Of a DNA stretch of 64,000 bases, positions 1 to 10,237 are shown one piece after another. A program made the translations under genes and the position numbers. The DNA lies in assembly GCF_004153605.1 (NCBI RefSeq), contig NZ_SDSI01000006.1, forward strand, positions 22,741-86,740. The letters run 5' to 3'. Position 1 is the stretch's first letter, and every line of letters starts with the position of its first letter. The stretch comes from Qipengyuania_B thermophila (GTDB lineage: Bacteria > Pseudomonadota > Alphaproteobacteria > Sphingomonadales > Sphingomonadaceae). The notes under the pieces were generated by a model. It had not been told where the DNA came from. It did no database searches and worked only from the letters and a program-made list of their open reading frames with translations.

Positions 1-1602
1 CGCATCGCGCAGCTGGAGACGGAAAACTGCCCCGACCGGGAACGGACCCGGTGCCAGGTCGTGACGCTGTTCGGCGGCGGGCAGTACCGGCTCTACACCT
101 ACCGCAAGTATGCGGATGTGCGGCTGGCGTGGGCGCCCGAGGCGCGCGCCTCCACCTTCGGCGGCGACCCCGACAACTTCAACTTCCCGCGTTACGCGCT
201 CGATGCGAGCTTCCTGCGCGCCTACGAGAACGGCCGGCCCGTTTCCACCCCGCGCCACCTGCGCTGGGATCCGCGTGCGCCGCGCGAGGGCGAGATCACC
301 TTCGTCGTCGGCAATCCCGGCTCGACCAGCCGCGGATGGACGCAGAGCCAGATCGCTTTCGAGCGGGAGGTGGCGCTGCCCACGACCATTGCGGTCAATT
401 CCGAACTGCGCGGGCGGCTGATCCGCGCGATGAGTGAAAGTCCGGAACGCGAGCGGGAAGGGACGGACCGCCTCAACAGCATCGAGAACAGCCTCAAGGT
501 GGCGCTCGGGCGGCAGCGCGCGCTCAACGATCAGGCGTTCTCGGCGACCCTCGCCGCGCGCGAGGCGGACCTGCGCCAGCGGGTCGCCGGCAATGCGGCG
601 ATCGGCGACCCCTGGGCGCAGGTCGACGGTGCGGTGCGGGCCTATCGGGACCTGTACATGGCGGCGCGGTTCATCACGCCTTCGAGCGCCCTGTACAGCC
701 ATGCGCAGACGCTTGTGCTCGCCGCGCGCGAACGGGCCAAGCCGAATGCCGAACGCCTGCCCGGCTTCACCGACAGCGCCCTGCCGCTGACGGAGCGGCG
801 CGTGCTGGAGCAGCGGCCGATCCACCCGTGGCTGGACGAGCTGACCCTCGGCTGGAGCCTGTCCAAGGCGCGCGAGTATCTGGGCGCCGACGATCCGGAC
901 ACGCGGCTCCTGCTTGGCACCGAGAGCCCTGAGACGCTGGCGCAGCGGCTGGTGTCGGGCACGCGCCTTGCCGATCCTGCCTACCGCCGGCAGCTGTGGG
1001 AGGGCGGCCTCGCGGCGATCGAGGCGTCCGACGATCCCATGATCCGTTACGCCCTTGCGCTCGCCCCGCGGCAGGACGAACTCCGTCGCCAGGTGGACGA
1101 GGTGTTCTCGGGGCCGCTCACGGCGGCAGGCGCGCGTCTCGCCGACGCCCGCTTCGCCGCCTTCGGCGACAGCATCTACCCGGATGCCACCTTCACCCTG
1201 CGGATCAGCTACGGCCAGGTGCGCGGCTGGCAGGAGCGTGGCCGGGCCGTGCCCTACCGGACCCTGATGGGCGGCACGTTCGATCGCGCGACCGGCAGCC
1301 CGCCGTTCGACCTCGCCCCCGCCTTCGCGGCGAACCGGAACCGGATCAATCCGCAGGCGACGTTCAACTTCGTGACCACCAACGACATCATCGGCGGCAA
1401 TTCCGGCAGCCCGGTGATCGACCGCGCCGGCGCCGTGATCGGCACGGCCTTCGACGGCAACATCCATTCCCTGGGCGGCAATTACGGGTACGACGGCAGC
1501 CTGAACCGGACCGTCGCGGTCAGCACGCAGGCCATCCAGGAGGCGCTGGAGAGGATCTATCCCGCTCCGGCCCTCGTGCGCGAGCTTGCCGCGCGGCGCT
1601 GA
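1..1602 (+). CDS. S46 family dipeptidyl-peptidase, 5' end outside the window
   Basis: The frame is already open at base 1 and stops at 1602, giving about 533 residues of a family that usually has near 700, so the signal peptide and the catalytic His lie outside the window. The serine-nucleophile block GGNSGSPVID (Ser codon 1402-1404) sits close to the C-terminus, with Asn where trypsin has Asp, as in S46 enzymes (DPP7/DPP11). An upstream block GGDPDNFNFPRY matches the conserved S46 core. Family members are exported and release dipeptides from peptide N-termini in the periplasm, feeding amino-acid uptake. No operon partner is visible; it converges on ugd. Confidence 0.9.
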   Translation, partial: RIAQLETENCPDRERTRCQVVTLFGGGQYRLYTYRKYADVRLAWAPEARASTFGGDPDNFNFPRYALDASFLRAYENGRPVSTPRHLRWDPRAPREGEITFVVGNPGSTSRGWTQSQIAFEREVALPTTIAVNSELRGRLIRAMSESPEREREGTDRLNSIENSLKVALGRQRALNDQAFSATLAAREADLRQRVAGNAAIGDPWAQVDGAVRAYRDLYMAARFITPSSALYSHAQTLVLAARERAKPNAERLPGFTDSALPLTERRVLEQRPIHPWLDELTLGWSLSKAREYLGADDPDTRLLLGTESPETLAQRLVSGTRLADPAYRRQLWEGGLAAIEASDDPMIRYALALAPRQDELRRQVDEVFSGPLTAAGARLADARFAAFGDSIYPDATFTLRISYGQVRGWQERGRAVPYRTLMGGTFDRATGSPPFDLAPAFAANRNRINPQATFNFVTTNDIIGGNSGSPVIDRAGAVIGTAFDGNIHSLGGNYGYDGSLNRTVAVSTQAIQEALERIYPAPALVRELAARR

Positions 1603-1612
1603 CGGCGCGCCG

Positions 1613-1640
1613 GGGAGCGGATCACGACGTGCCCGCTCCC
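1613..1640. terminator. Candidate bidirectional terminator hairpin
   Basis: GGGAGCGG (1613-1620) and CCGCTCCC (1633-1640) form a perfect 8-bp stem with a 12-nt loop in the 48-bp gap between two convergent genes. There is no T-run on either side, so it is a weak intrinsic terminator at best; position is the main support. Confidence 0.45.
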
Positions 1641-1650
1641 GCCGCCGGCC

Positions 1651-2961
1651 TCAGGCGCGGCCGATGCTCTGGTACTGCCACCCGGCGGCGCGCAGCGCGG
1701 CCGGATCGAAGATGTTGCGCAGATCGACCAGCACCGGGGTCGTCAGCAGGGCCTTGGCCCGGTCGAGATCCAGCGCGCGGAACACACTCCACTCGGTGAC
1801 GACCACGGCCGCGTCGGCGCCGTCCATGGCGGCATAGCCGTCCGCGCACATGTCGACATAGGGCAGCAGCGGCGCGGCCTGCTCCATGCCTTCGGGATCG
1901 AAGCCGCGCACGGCCACTCCGGCATCGTGCAGCGTCTGGGCGATGGCGATGGCGGGGGAGTCGCGCATGTCGTCGGTGTCGGGCTTGAAGGTGAGGCCCA
2001 GCAGCGCCACCGTCTTGCCGCGCGCGAACTCGGGACCGCCCAGCGCCTCGATCACCTTGCGTCCCATGGCCCGCTTGCGCGCGTCGTTCGCCCGGACGAC
2101 GGCCTCGACGATGCGGGCGGGGCTGTCGTTGTCCTCCGCCGTCTTGAGCAGGGCGAGCGTGTCCTTGGGGAAACACGACCCGCCATAGCCGGGACCGGCT
2201 TGGAGAAAGCGGCTGCCGATCCGCTCGTCCATGCCGATGCCGCGGCTCACATCCTGGATGTCGGCGCCCACGCGCTCGCACAGGTCCGCCATTTCGTTGA
2301 TGAAGCCGATCTTGGTGGCGAGGAACGCGTTCGCGGCGTACTTGACCATCTCGGACGAGCGCCGGCTGACGAACAGCAGCGGCTTGCCCGCTTCCGCCAG
2401 CGGAGCGTAGATCTCGCGCATCACCTCGCGGCCGAAATCGTCCTCGGCGCCGATGACCACCCGGTCTGGGTTCATGAAGTCGCCGATTGCCGCCCCCTCG
2501 CGGAGGAATTCCGGGTTCGAGACGACGGAGACGCGGTGGTTGGTGCCTCCTTCCTCCACGAGCCGCGCCACGTGGTCGCCGGTGCCGACCGGAACCGTCG
2601 ACTTCGTGACCACGACGAGATCGGTCTGGACGTGGGCGCCGATCTCGCGCGCCACGGCATGCACGAACGACATGTCCGCATGGCCATCGCCATTGCGGCT
2701 CGGCGTGCCCACGGCGATGAACACCGCCCGCGCGTCTTCGAGCGCGGCGGGCAGGGCGGTGGTGAAGGTCAGCCGGCCGGCGGCCTCGTTCTTCTGGACC
2801 AGTTCGCCAAGGCCCGGCTCGAAGATCGGGATTTCGCCGCGCTGCAGGCGGGCGATCTTTTCCCCGTCACGGTCGACGCACACGACCTCATGGCCGAGTT
2901 CCGCCAGACAGGCTCCCGTGACCAGGCCGACATAGCCCGAGCCGACCATGGCAATCTTCAT
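1651..2961 (-). CDS. ugd: UDP-glucose 6-dehydrogenase
   Basis: Converts UDP-glucose to UDP-glucuronate with two NAD+, supplying uronic acid for capsule, exopolysaccharide or LPS in the cytoplasm. The 436-residue protein opens directly with the Rossmann motif MKIAMVGSGYVG, which decides the start at 2961 rather than an in-frame ATG six codons upstream. The catalytic Cys lies in GYGGSCFPKDT near residue 263, and SNPEFLREG precedes the substrate domain, as in the UDP-glucose/GDP-mannose dehydrogenase family. It lies 14 bp after the phosphatase gene on the same strand, so the two are probably co-transcribed. Together with the divergent glycosyltransferase this suggests a polysaccharide locus. Confidence 0.95.
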   Translation of the reverse strand: MKIAMVGSGYVGLVTGACLAELGHEVVCVDRDGEKIARLQRGEIPIFEPGLGELVQKNEAAGRLTFTTALPAALEDARAVFIAVGTPSRNGDGHADMSFVHAVAREIGAHVQTDLVVVTKSTVPVGTGDHVARLVEEGGTNHRVSVVSNPEFLREGAAIGDFMNPDRVVIGAEDDFGREVMREIYAPLAEAGKPLLFVSRRSSEMVKYAANAFLATKIGFINEMADLCERVGADIQDVSRGIGMDERIGSRFLQAGPGYGGSCFPKDTLALLKTAEDNDSPARIVEAVVRANDARKRAMGRKVIEALGGPEFARGKTVALLGLTFKPDTDDMRDSPAIAIAQTLHDAGVAVRGFDPEGMEQAAPLLPYVDMCADGYAAMDGADAAVVVTEWSVFRALDLDRAKALLTTPVLVDLRNIFDPAALRAAGWQYQSIGRA

Positions 2962-2975
2962 AACCCCGTTTCCCG

Positions 2976-3758
2976 TCAAGCGGCCGCCGCGTCGCCCCGG
3001 TCCGCTGCCTCCAGATACCGTCGCCCCGCTCCCTCGAGGACGAGGGCGGTCAGGCGACCGGTGCGATACGCGCCCGTGTCGATGGCGATGCGATTACCGT
3101 AATCGGCTGCGTCTTCAACTATTGTGTGTCCATGCACCACCACGTGCGAGTGGGGCGCGGTGTGCTTGATGAAACTTTCGCGGATCCACAACAGGCTCTC
3201 GCGGTCCTGTTCCTCAAGAGGACGGTTCGGCCGGATGCCGGCATGCACGAACACGTAATCGCCGGCGACGATGTACTCCTCGAAGCCTTGCAGGAACTCG
3301 CGGTGCCGCACCGGCACGAGGCTCGGCAGGCGCGCCAGCAGCTCGCCGACGGTGAGGGCGTTGTATTCGGCGACGGGAATGCCGTAGCTCAGGATCGTTT
3401 CGCGGCCGCCATGTTTCACGAAGGTGCGCAGCCGCGTCTCGTCGCGGAAGGCCTGAAGGAACATCTCCTCGTGATTGCCGGCCAGGCACCGGACGCGCCG
3501 GCGGCCGGCCCAGGCCATCACCTGCTCGATCACGCCGGCGCTGTCATGGCCGCGATCGACCAGATCGCCCAGCATGATCACCGTCGTGTCGGCCGGCCCC
3601 GCCTCGGCATCGTCCGCCTCGATCCGGTCGATCAGCTGCGCCAGCAGGTCCGAGCGTCCGTGCACGTCTCCGATGGCGTAGTACCGCTCTCCTTGCGGAA
3701 CACTGGGCGGTTGCTGGGAGGAGCGGGGGCGCAGCAGATCGCGCAGAGATGTGAACAT
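2976..3758 (-). CDS. Calcineurin-like metallophosphoesterase (serine/threonine phosphatase type)
   Basis: 260 residues with the full metallophosphatase signature in order: IGDVHGRSD, GDLVDRGHDS, LAGNHEEM, FVHAGI and VHGHT, which ligate two metal ions. This is the small PrpA/PrpB-type bacterial phosphatase layout, acting on phosphoproteins or small phospho-compounds; the substrate cannot be read from sequence. The ATG at 3758 was chosen because the conserved domain begins soon after it and the longer frame upstream is basic low-quality sequence. It is the first gene of a probable two-gene unit with ugd. An 11-bp inverted repeat (ACAGG-G-CCTGT) lies just upstream. Confidence 0.88.
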   Translation of the reverse strand: MFTSLRDLLRPRSSQQPPSVPQGERYYAIGDVHGRSDLLAQLIDRIEADDAEAGPADTTVIMLGDLVDRGHDSAGVIEQVMAWAGRRRVRCLAGNHEEMFLQAFRDETRLRTFVKHGGRETILSYGIPVAEYNALTVGELLARLPSLVPVRHREFLQGFEEYIVAGDYVFVHAGIRPNRPLEEQDRESLLWIRESFIKHTAPHSHVVVHGHTIVEDAADYGNRIAIDTGAYRTGRLTALVLEGAGRRYLEAADRGDAAAA

Positions 3759-4060
3759 AACAACGACAGGGCCTGTGAGTGCGATCCGCTGGCGGATCCC
3801 GATGGCGGCTCGCCGGCCGTGGCCGATGTGCAGCCGCCACGCGCGCACTACGCCCTACCGGCTGAATCGTGCCCGAACAAGCTCCCGCATACGCCAGCCG
3901 GACTGCCTCGGACCAGACCGGGGTGGAAAAGGCTGTCGGGCGGTAACCTTCTTTGAAGCTGCTCCCTGTAAGCAGGCGTCGAGTCAGGGGGCGTTTGGGG
4001 GAACGGGGCGGTGACAGGGGCAGCACAAACGCCGCGCGGGCTGGCGCGGGGCGGCAAAAC
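3759..4060. other. Divergent intergenic region, 302 bp
   Basis: No convincing gene is seen between the phosphatase and glycosyltransferase starts. It must hold two divergent promoters, but no clear -35/-10 pair stands out. An 11-bp perfect inverted repeat, ACAGG-G-CCTGT at 3766-3776, sits about 8 bp upstream of the phosphatase start and could be an operator. Confidence 0.4.
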
Positions 4061-5491
4061 GTGGTGAGCGCGGTGCAGGCGATCTACCACGAGCTGGTGG
4101 TGTTCGCAGCGGTGTGCTTCCTGCTGTCGAGTCTCGACGAGCTGGTGATCGACGCGCTCTATGTGTGGGCGCGCGTGACCGGCCGCACGCGTCACCCTGT
4201 GCCGCCAGCCTGCCTTTTGGAGACCGGCGGCGGCGCCCTCGCGCCCCTGCCGGAGGCGGCCGCTCCGGGACGCGCCATGCATCCGCCGGCGGCCGTTCTC
4301 GTTCCTGCCTGGGACGAGGCGCTCGTGATCGGTGCGACCATCCGCCACATGCGCGCGGCGTGGAGCGATGAGCGGCCGGTGATCTTCGTCGGCTGCTACG
4401 CCAACGATCCCGCCACCGTGGCGGCGGCACGGACGGCGGGCATGGGTGACGGGCCCGAGGTCCGGCTCGTCCGGCTGGAGAGGGCCGGACCGACGAGCAA
4501 GGCCGACTGCCTCAACCACCTGTTCGCCGCCCTGTGCGCCCACGAGGCCGAGCGGGGCGAGCGCTTCGGCTTCGTCGTGCTGCACGATGCCGAGGACATG
4601 GTCGATCCGGCCGCGCTGACTGTCATGCGCGATGCGCTTGCCCGCTGCGACTTCGTGCAATTGCCGGTGCTCGCGCTGCCGCAGGCACAGTCGCGCTGGA
4701 TCGCCGGGCACTACTGCGACGAATTCGCCGAGGCGCACGCCAAGACCATGGTGGTGCGCGACGCGCTCGGGGCGGCGCTCCCGGCCGCGGGCGTGGGCTG
4801 CGCCATCGGACGTACCATGCTGGACCGGCTGGCGGAGACGCATCCCGGACACGGCCCGTTCGGCGCCGGCTCGCTGGTGGAGGATTACGAGTGCGGGCTC
4901 GAGATCGCCCGGCTGGGCGGCCGGAGCCGCTTCGTCCGCGTGCGCCGTGCCGACGGCCGGCTGGTGGCGACGCGGGCGTATTTTCCGGCCACCTTGACGG
5001 CTGCGGTGCGGCAGAAAACCCGCTGGACGCACGGGATCGCCTTTCAGGGTTGGGACCGGATCGGGTGGCCGGGGCGGCTGCGTGACCGCTACATGCTGGC
5101 CCGCGATCGCCGGGGACCGCTGGGCGCGGGGCTGCTGGCGCTTGCGTATGGCCTGCTCGTCCTGACCGGCGCCGGGCTGGTCCTGCGCGAGGCGGGGCTG
5201 GTGCCGCCCCTCAGCCTCACGCCCGGAATGCGCGTGCTGTTGACCGTCAACGGCGCCTTTCTTCTGTGGCGTGCAGCGCTGCGGGCGATGTTCACCGCCC
5301 GCGAACATGGCTGGCGCGAGGGTGTTCGGGCCATCGGGCGGATCGTGATCGCCAACATCATCGCGATCATGTCGGCGCGCCGGGCCCTTGCCGCCTATCT
5401 GCGCGCCCTGCGCGGGGGCGAGGTGCGCTGGGACAAGACCGAGCACACGCACCATCCGGCCTCGCTCCTGCCGCTGCGCCAAGCGGCGTGA
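4061..5491 (+). CDS. NfrB-like membrane glycosyltransferase, family 2
   Basis: About 476 residues. An N-terminal membrane segment (AVQAIYHELVVFAAVCFLL) is followed by a GT2 domain with VVLHDAEDMVDP (metal-binding acidic motif) and QKTRWTHGIAFQGW (QxxRW motif of processive transferases), then C-terminal membrane helices and the family ending WDKTEHTHHP. This matches the phage N4 adsorption protein B (NfrB) type of inner-membrane polysaccharide synthase. No ATG fits the domain, so one of two adjacent GTG codons at 4061/4064 is the likely start. Its TGA overlaps the ATG of the next gene (TGATG), so synthesis of the two proteins is probably coupled. Confidence 0.85.
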   Translation: MVSAVQAIYHELVVFAAVCFLLSSLDELVIDALYVWARVTGRTRHPVPPACLLETGGGALAPLPEAAAPGRAMHPPAAVLVPAWDEALVIGATIRHMRAAWSDERPVIFVGCYANDPATVAAARTAGMGDGPEVRLVRLERAGPTSKADCLNHLFAALCAHEAERGERFGFVVLHDAEDMVDPAALTVMRDALARCDFVQLPVLALPQAQSRWIAGHYCDEFAEAHAKTMVVRDALGAALPAAGVGCAIGRTMLDRLAETHPGHGPFGAGSLVEDYECGLEIARLGGRSRFVRVRRADGRLVATRAYFPATLTAAVRQKTRWTHGIAFQGWDRIGWPGRLRDRYMLARDRRGPLGAGLLALAYGLLVLTGAGLVLREAGLVPPLSLTPGMRVLLTVNGAFLLWRAALRAMFTAREHGWREGVRAIGRIVIANIIAIMSARRALAAYLRALRGGEVRWDKTEHTHHPASLLPLRQAA

Positions 5492-6639
5492 TGGTCGTGG
5501 CGGCGACGAGGCGCGGCGCGCCCCTGCGGGCGGCGGGTGTGCTGCTGGCGGCGTGGATTGCGGTCCGCGCGCTCAGCCACGCCGGGCTGCCGCTGCCCGC
5601 CGAGGTTCGGCCCGGCGCGCGCGCGGCGTTCCTGCCTACCCCTGTCACGCTCCACGCGGCGGCTGTGCGGGGGCCAACGCACACCCGGCCGGCGACACGG
5701 CGCAGCGCGGCGCTCCACCCGCCCCTGCCGCTGTGGGCGGGTTTGCCACCGCACGCGCCGACAGGGCCTGTGCGGCACGACGGGAAGTGGGCGGCGAGGT
5801 GTGCCTCGTGCGCTGCGCGGCCCGCCGCGCCGGACGGGGCCGCGGGGCCGCAGGCTTGGGCGGTCGTCACCCCGGCCGGCGGCATGGCACTTGGATTCCC
5901 GCCCGTGTCGGCGAGCCTCCCCGCCGCACCTCTGCCGGTTCCGGTGCCGGTGCCGATGAGAGCGGCCAGGGCAAGGGGCACGCCGTGGTCGGCGGATGGC
6001 TGGGTGCTGGTGCGCTCCTCCGGCGGCAGCGCCGACCCCGCACGCGCCGTGCCCGCACGCGCGGTGCTCGGCGGGAGCCAGGCCGGGCTGGTCGTCCGCC
6101 ATGCGCTGAGCCGTTCCGCCGTCGTGCAGAGCGCTGTCTACGCGCGCGTCAGCCGGTCCTTTGGCGCGGCCCGCGAAAGCGGAGCGGCGGCGGGGGTCCA
6201 AATCTCGCTCGCCGCGCCGGTGCCGATGACCGTCCATGCCGAACTGCGCGTCACCGACCGCGAACAGGGGACCGATGTGTCGCCCGCCCTGTTCGTCAGC
6301 GGCGGCGTTCACGACCGGGCGCTTGGCGCCGGCGTCACGCTGCGCGCTTTCGGGCAGGCCGGCTATGCCGGCGGAGAACACGCGACCGCCTTCGTCGACG
6401 GTCAAACGGTGGTCGAGCGCGAAGTCGTGGCAACGGGGAAGGCGAACCTGCGTCTCGGCGCGGGAGTGTGGGGCGGAGCGCAGCGCGGCGCAGAGCGTTT
6501 CGAGGCGGGGCCGCAGGTGGCGCTCGACCTGCCCGCCGGCCGCGGCCGCGTCCGGGTCGAGGCCAGCTACCGCCTTCGCCTCGCCGGCGAGGCGCAGCCG
6601 TCCGGCGGACCGGTGCTGTCACTTGCCGCAGGGTTCTGA
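5491..6639 (+). CDS. Putative outer-membrane barrel protein, NfrA C-terminal-like
   Basis: 382 residues. An N-terminal membrane or signal segment is followed by a long Pro/Ala/Arg-rich stretch (roughly residues 30-180) and then alternating hydrophobic strands ending GGPVLSLAAGF with a C-terminal Phe, the usual outer-membrane barrel signal. The last ~190 residues resemble the C-terminal domain of phage N4 adsorption protein A (NfrA), the partner of NfrB. The ATG overlaps the stop of the glycosyltransferase. Inference: the pair makes and exports an exopolysaccharide, one gene for synthesis and one for the outer-membrane exit. It lacks the long TPR region of full NfrA, so an accessory protein may be missing or encoded elsewhere. 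Confidence 0.65.
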   Translation: MVVAATRRGAPLRAAGVLLAAWIAVRALSHAGLPLPAEVRPGARAAFLPTPVTLHAAAVRGPTHTRPATRRSAALHPPLPLWAGLPPHAPTGPVRHDGKWAARCASCAARPAAPDGAAGPQAWAVVTPAGGMALGFPPVSASLPAAPLPVPVPVPMRAARARGTPWSADGWVLVRSSGGSADPARAVPARAVLGGSQAGLVVRHALSRSAVVQSAVYARVSRSFGAARESGAAAGVQISLAAPVPMTVHAELRVTDREQGTDVSPALFVSGGVHDRALGAGVTLRAFGQAGYAGGEHATAFVDGQTVVEREVVATGKANLRLGAGVWGGAQRGAERFEAGPQVALDLPAGRGRVRVEASYRLRLAGEAQPSGGPVLSLAAGF

Positions 6640-6694
6640 AGCGGGCCGCGCGGGGGAGCCTTGCGCCGCAAGTTCCCGGCGCTAGGGTTCGGCC

Positions 6695-7605
<911 letters not shown>

Positions 7606-7609
<4 letters not shown>

Positions 7610-8376
7610 CGCCGCACGCCGTCATCCGCGCGGCTCTGTGCCTTGTAGCCGCGGCGGCGTGCATGGGCCAGCGTGACGCGATCCTCGTTCCGGAGGTGTC
7701 GCAGCACGAGGTCGCCGTGCGGCAGGGCTTCACCGGCACCGAGCTGCTGCTGTTCGGCGCCATTCTCGATCCCGCCGGACGCCGGGCGGGCGAAAGCTAC
7801 GACATCGTGGTGGTGCTCAAGGGCCCGTCGCAGGCTATCCGCTTGCGCGAGAAGGAGCAGGTCGGCGGCATCTGGATCAACGCCGACAGCACCGATTTCC
7901 GCTCCGCGCCGGCCTTCTTCGCCGTCTCCTCGACCCGCCCGATCCGCGAGATCGTCGACGAGCGCACGGCCGCGATCTTCGAATTCGGCACCCGCTTCAT
8001 CCAGCTCTCGCCAAGCGGCATCATCGAGAGCGCGGAGCAGCGGCGCTTCGCCGAGGGGCTGGTCGATCTGCGGCGGCGGCAGGGGCTCTTCAGCGAGGAC
8101 GAGAACGGCGTGCGCCTGAGCGAGGGCGTGCTTTACCAGGCGCGGATCTATCTGCCGTCGAACGTCGTCACCGGTCTGTACACCGCCGAAACCTTTGCCG
8201 TGGCCCGCGGCCGGGTCATCGCCTCGGCCGAGGCGCAGGTGCGGGTCGAGAAGGTCGGCTTCGAACGCGCGATCGCCGACATGGCCGAGCGCCGCTCGCT
8301 GCTCTACGGGGCGCTTGCGGTGCTGCTGTCAGTCGGGACCGGCTGGCTCGCCGGACGCGCCTTCGCCCTCATCTGA
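7606..8376 (+). CDS. TIGR02186 / Alph_Pro_TM family membrane protein
   Basis: 256 residues. A cleavable or anchoring N-terminal hydrophobic segment (ALCLVAAAACMGQ) is followed by a periplasmic beta-rich domain (LLLFGAILD, YDIVVVLKGP) and one C-terminal helix (LLYGALAVLLSVGTGWLAG). This matches the alphaproteobacterial family TIGR02186, whose biochemical role is unknown. The GTG start overlaps the exporter stop, so expression is probably coupled and the protein is likely an accessory of the TauE-type exporter. Confidence 0.8.
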
Positions 8377-8460
8377 GCACCGGCAGGCAAGGCGCCATTG
8401 GCAGCGTGTTAACCGTTGCCGGTGCATGAGGCTGGCTCCATCCGGCAAGGACCAGCGCCC

Positions 8461-10227
8461 GTGAACGACATTTCCCGCCATGACAGCAGAGGCTTCAACC
8501 CGGCGATGCGGATCCCGCATCCGGTGCCGGCGGAACTTCGGGCGGCGCCTGCCTCGCAGGGCGCCGACGCTCCGGCGCCCCAGCGCCCTGCCGCCGCGGC
8601 CGACGAGGTGCCCGGCGACAGCGGCAACAGCAACACGCCGATCGGCGTCATCGTCGACGTGTCGGGCGCGGGCGCGCTGATCGCCATCGACCCGCAGCGG
8701 CTTGGCGAGTGCATGGACGATCCCGACCCGGCGATCACCCAGACAGGACAGGTCGGAAGCCAGATCAAGGTCAAGGTCGGCAATTACTGGCTGCTCGCCA
8801 GCATTCGCAACCAGAAGCAGGACCGGAAAGCCGGAGGCGGGATCCTCGCCGACATCGACTTCCTTGGCGAAGGCAGCGTGGAGAAGCTGACCGGCCGGGT
8901 CTACCATTTCCGCCGCGGGGTCACCCGCTATCCGGTCCCCGGCGCGCTGATCTATCCGACCAGCACCGAGGATCTGAAGCAGATCTATTCGAGCGACGGG
9001 CGACCGAACATCGAGATCGGCCGCGTCTACCCGACCCGCGACATCCGAGCCGGCCTCTACATCGACGCCATGCTGGGCAAGCACTTCGCCCTGCTGGGCT
9101 CGACCGGCACCGGCAAGTCGACCAGCGCCGCGCTGATCCTGCACCGCATCTGCGAGGCCGCGCCCGAAGGGCACATCGTGATGATCGACCCCCACGGCGA
9201 ATATTCGGCCGCATTCCGGCACACCGGCATCATCTTCGACGTCTCGAATCTCAACATGCCCTACTGGCTGATGAACTTCGAGGAGCATTGCGAGATCCTG
9301 CTGACCAGCCGCGACGCCGAGCGGCAGGTCGACGCCGACATTCTGGCCAAGTGCCTGCTGGTCGCCCGCAAGAAGAGCCGGCTGGCCGAATCGCTCGGGA
9401 AGATCACGGTCGACTCGCCAATCCCCTACCTCCTGTCCGACCTCAGCGCCGAGCTTCAGGCGCAGATGGGCAAGCTCGACAAGGCGACCTCGTCCGCGCC
9501 CTACATCCGCATCAAGGCCAAGCTGGACGAGGTGAAATCCGACCCCCGTTACCAGTTCCTGTTTTCCGGCATGCTGGTCGGCGACACGATGGCCGACTTC
9601 ATCGCCAAGATCTTCCGCATGCCGGCCGACGGCAAGCCGATCGCGATCATCGACGTGTCGGGTGTGCCGTCCGACATCACCGCCACCGTCGTCGCCGTGC
9701 TCAGCCGGCTGGTGTTCGACTTCGCCATCTGGGGCCGGGAGGAGAAGCCGCGGCCGATCCTGCTGGTCTGCGAGGAAGCGCACCGCTACGTGCCGAACGA
9801 AGCCAATGCCGATGGCAACTCGGTCGGCCGCATCCTCAGCCGCATCGCCAAGGAGGGCCGCAAATACGGCATCAGCCTCGGCCTCATCACGCAGCGGCCG
9901 TCCGACCTTGCCGAAGGGGTGCTGTCGCAGTGCGGCACCATCATCTCGATGCGGCTGAACAACGAGCGGGACCAGTCCTTCGTGAAGGCCGCCATGCCCG
10001 AAGGCGCGCGCGGCTTCCTCGACTCCATCTCCGCCCTGCGCAACCGCGAGTGCATCATCTGCGGCGAGGGTGTGTCGATCCCCATCCGCGTCTCCTTCGA
10101 CAATCTCGACGAAGCCAAGCGGCCGGCCTCCGAAGACCCCAGCTTCGTCGAACTGTGGAGCCAGGCGGGCGGGGAAGAGGACGCGGTGCGGCGCACGGTG
10201 CAGCGCTGGCGCGCGCAGGCCGGCTGA
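8461..10227 (+). CDS. HerA-like ATP-binding protein (DUF87)
   Basis: 588 residues from a GTG at 8461, chosen because AAGGA lies 9 nt upstream; a longer in-frame ATG at 8416 has no such site. An N-terminal HAS-barrel-like domain (IGVIVDVSGAGALIAID) precedes the HerA/FtsK ATPase core with Walker A GSTGTGKST (codons near 9090-9120) and Walker B ILLVCEEAHRYVP. HerA proteins are hexameric DNA translocases; in archaea they act with NurA nuclease in end resection, and in bacteria many stand alone. No nuclease or other repair gene is next to it, so the role here is open. Confidence 0.85.
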   Translation: MNDISRHDSRGFNPAMRIPHPVPAELRAAPASQGADAPAPQRPAAAADEVPGDSGNSNTPIGVIVDVSGAGALIAIDPQRLGECMDDPDPAITQTGQVGSQIKVKVGNYWLLASIRNQKQDRKAGGGILADIDFLGEGSVEKLTGRVYHFRRGVTRYPVPGALIYPTSTEDLKQIYSSDGRPNIEIGRVYPTRDIRAGLYIDAMLGKHFALLGSTGTGKSTSAALILHRICEAAPEGHIVMIDPHGEYSAAFRHTGIIFDVSNLNMPYWLMNFEEHCEILLTSRDAERQVDADILAKCLLVARKKSRLAESLGKITVDSPIPYLLSDLSAELQAQMGKLDKATSSAPYIRIKAKLDEVKSDPRYQFLFSGMLVGDTMADFIAKIFRMPADGKPIAIIDVSGVPSDITATVVAVLSRLVFDFAIWGREEKPRPILLVCEEAHRYVPNEANADGNSVGRILSRIAKEGRKYGISLGLITQRPSDLAEGVLSQCGTIISMRLNNERDQSFVKAAMPEGARGFLDSISALRNRECIICGEGVSIPIRVSFDNLDEAKRPASEDPSFVELWSQAGGEEDAVRRTVQRWRAQAG

Positions 10228-10237
10228 TCCGGCCCGA

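Noticed and set aside
3848..5482. A 544-codon minus-strand frame over the glycosyltransferase
   Set aside because: Low-complexity Arg/His/Gln-rich translation; the opposite strand encodes a clear GT2 domain.
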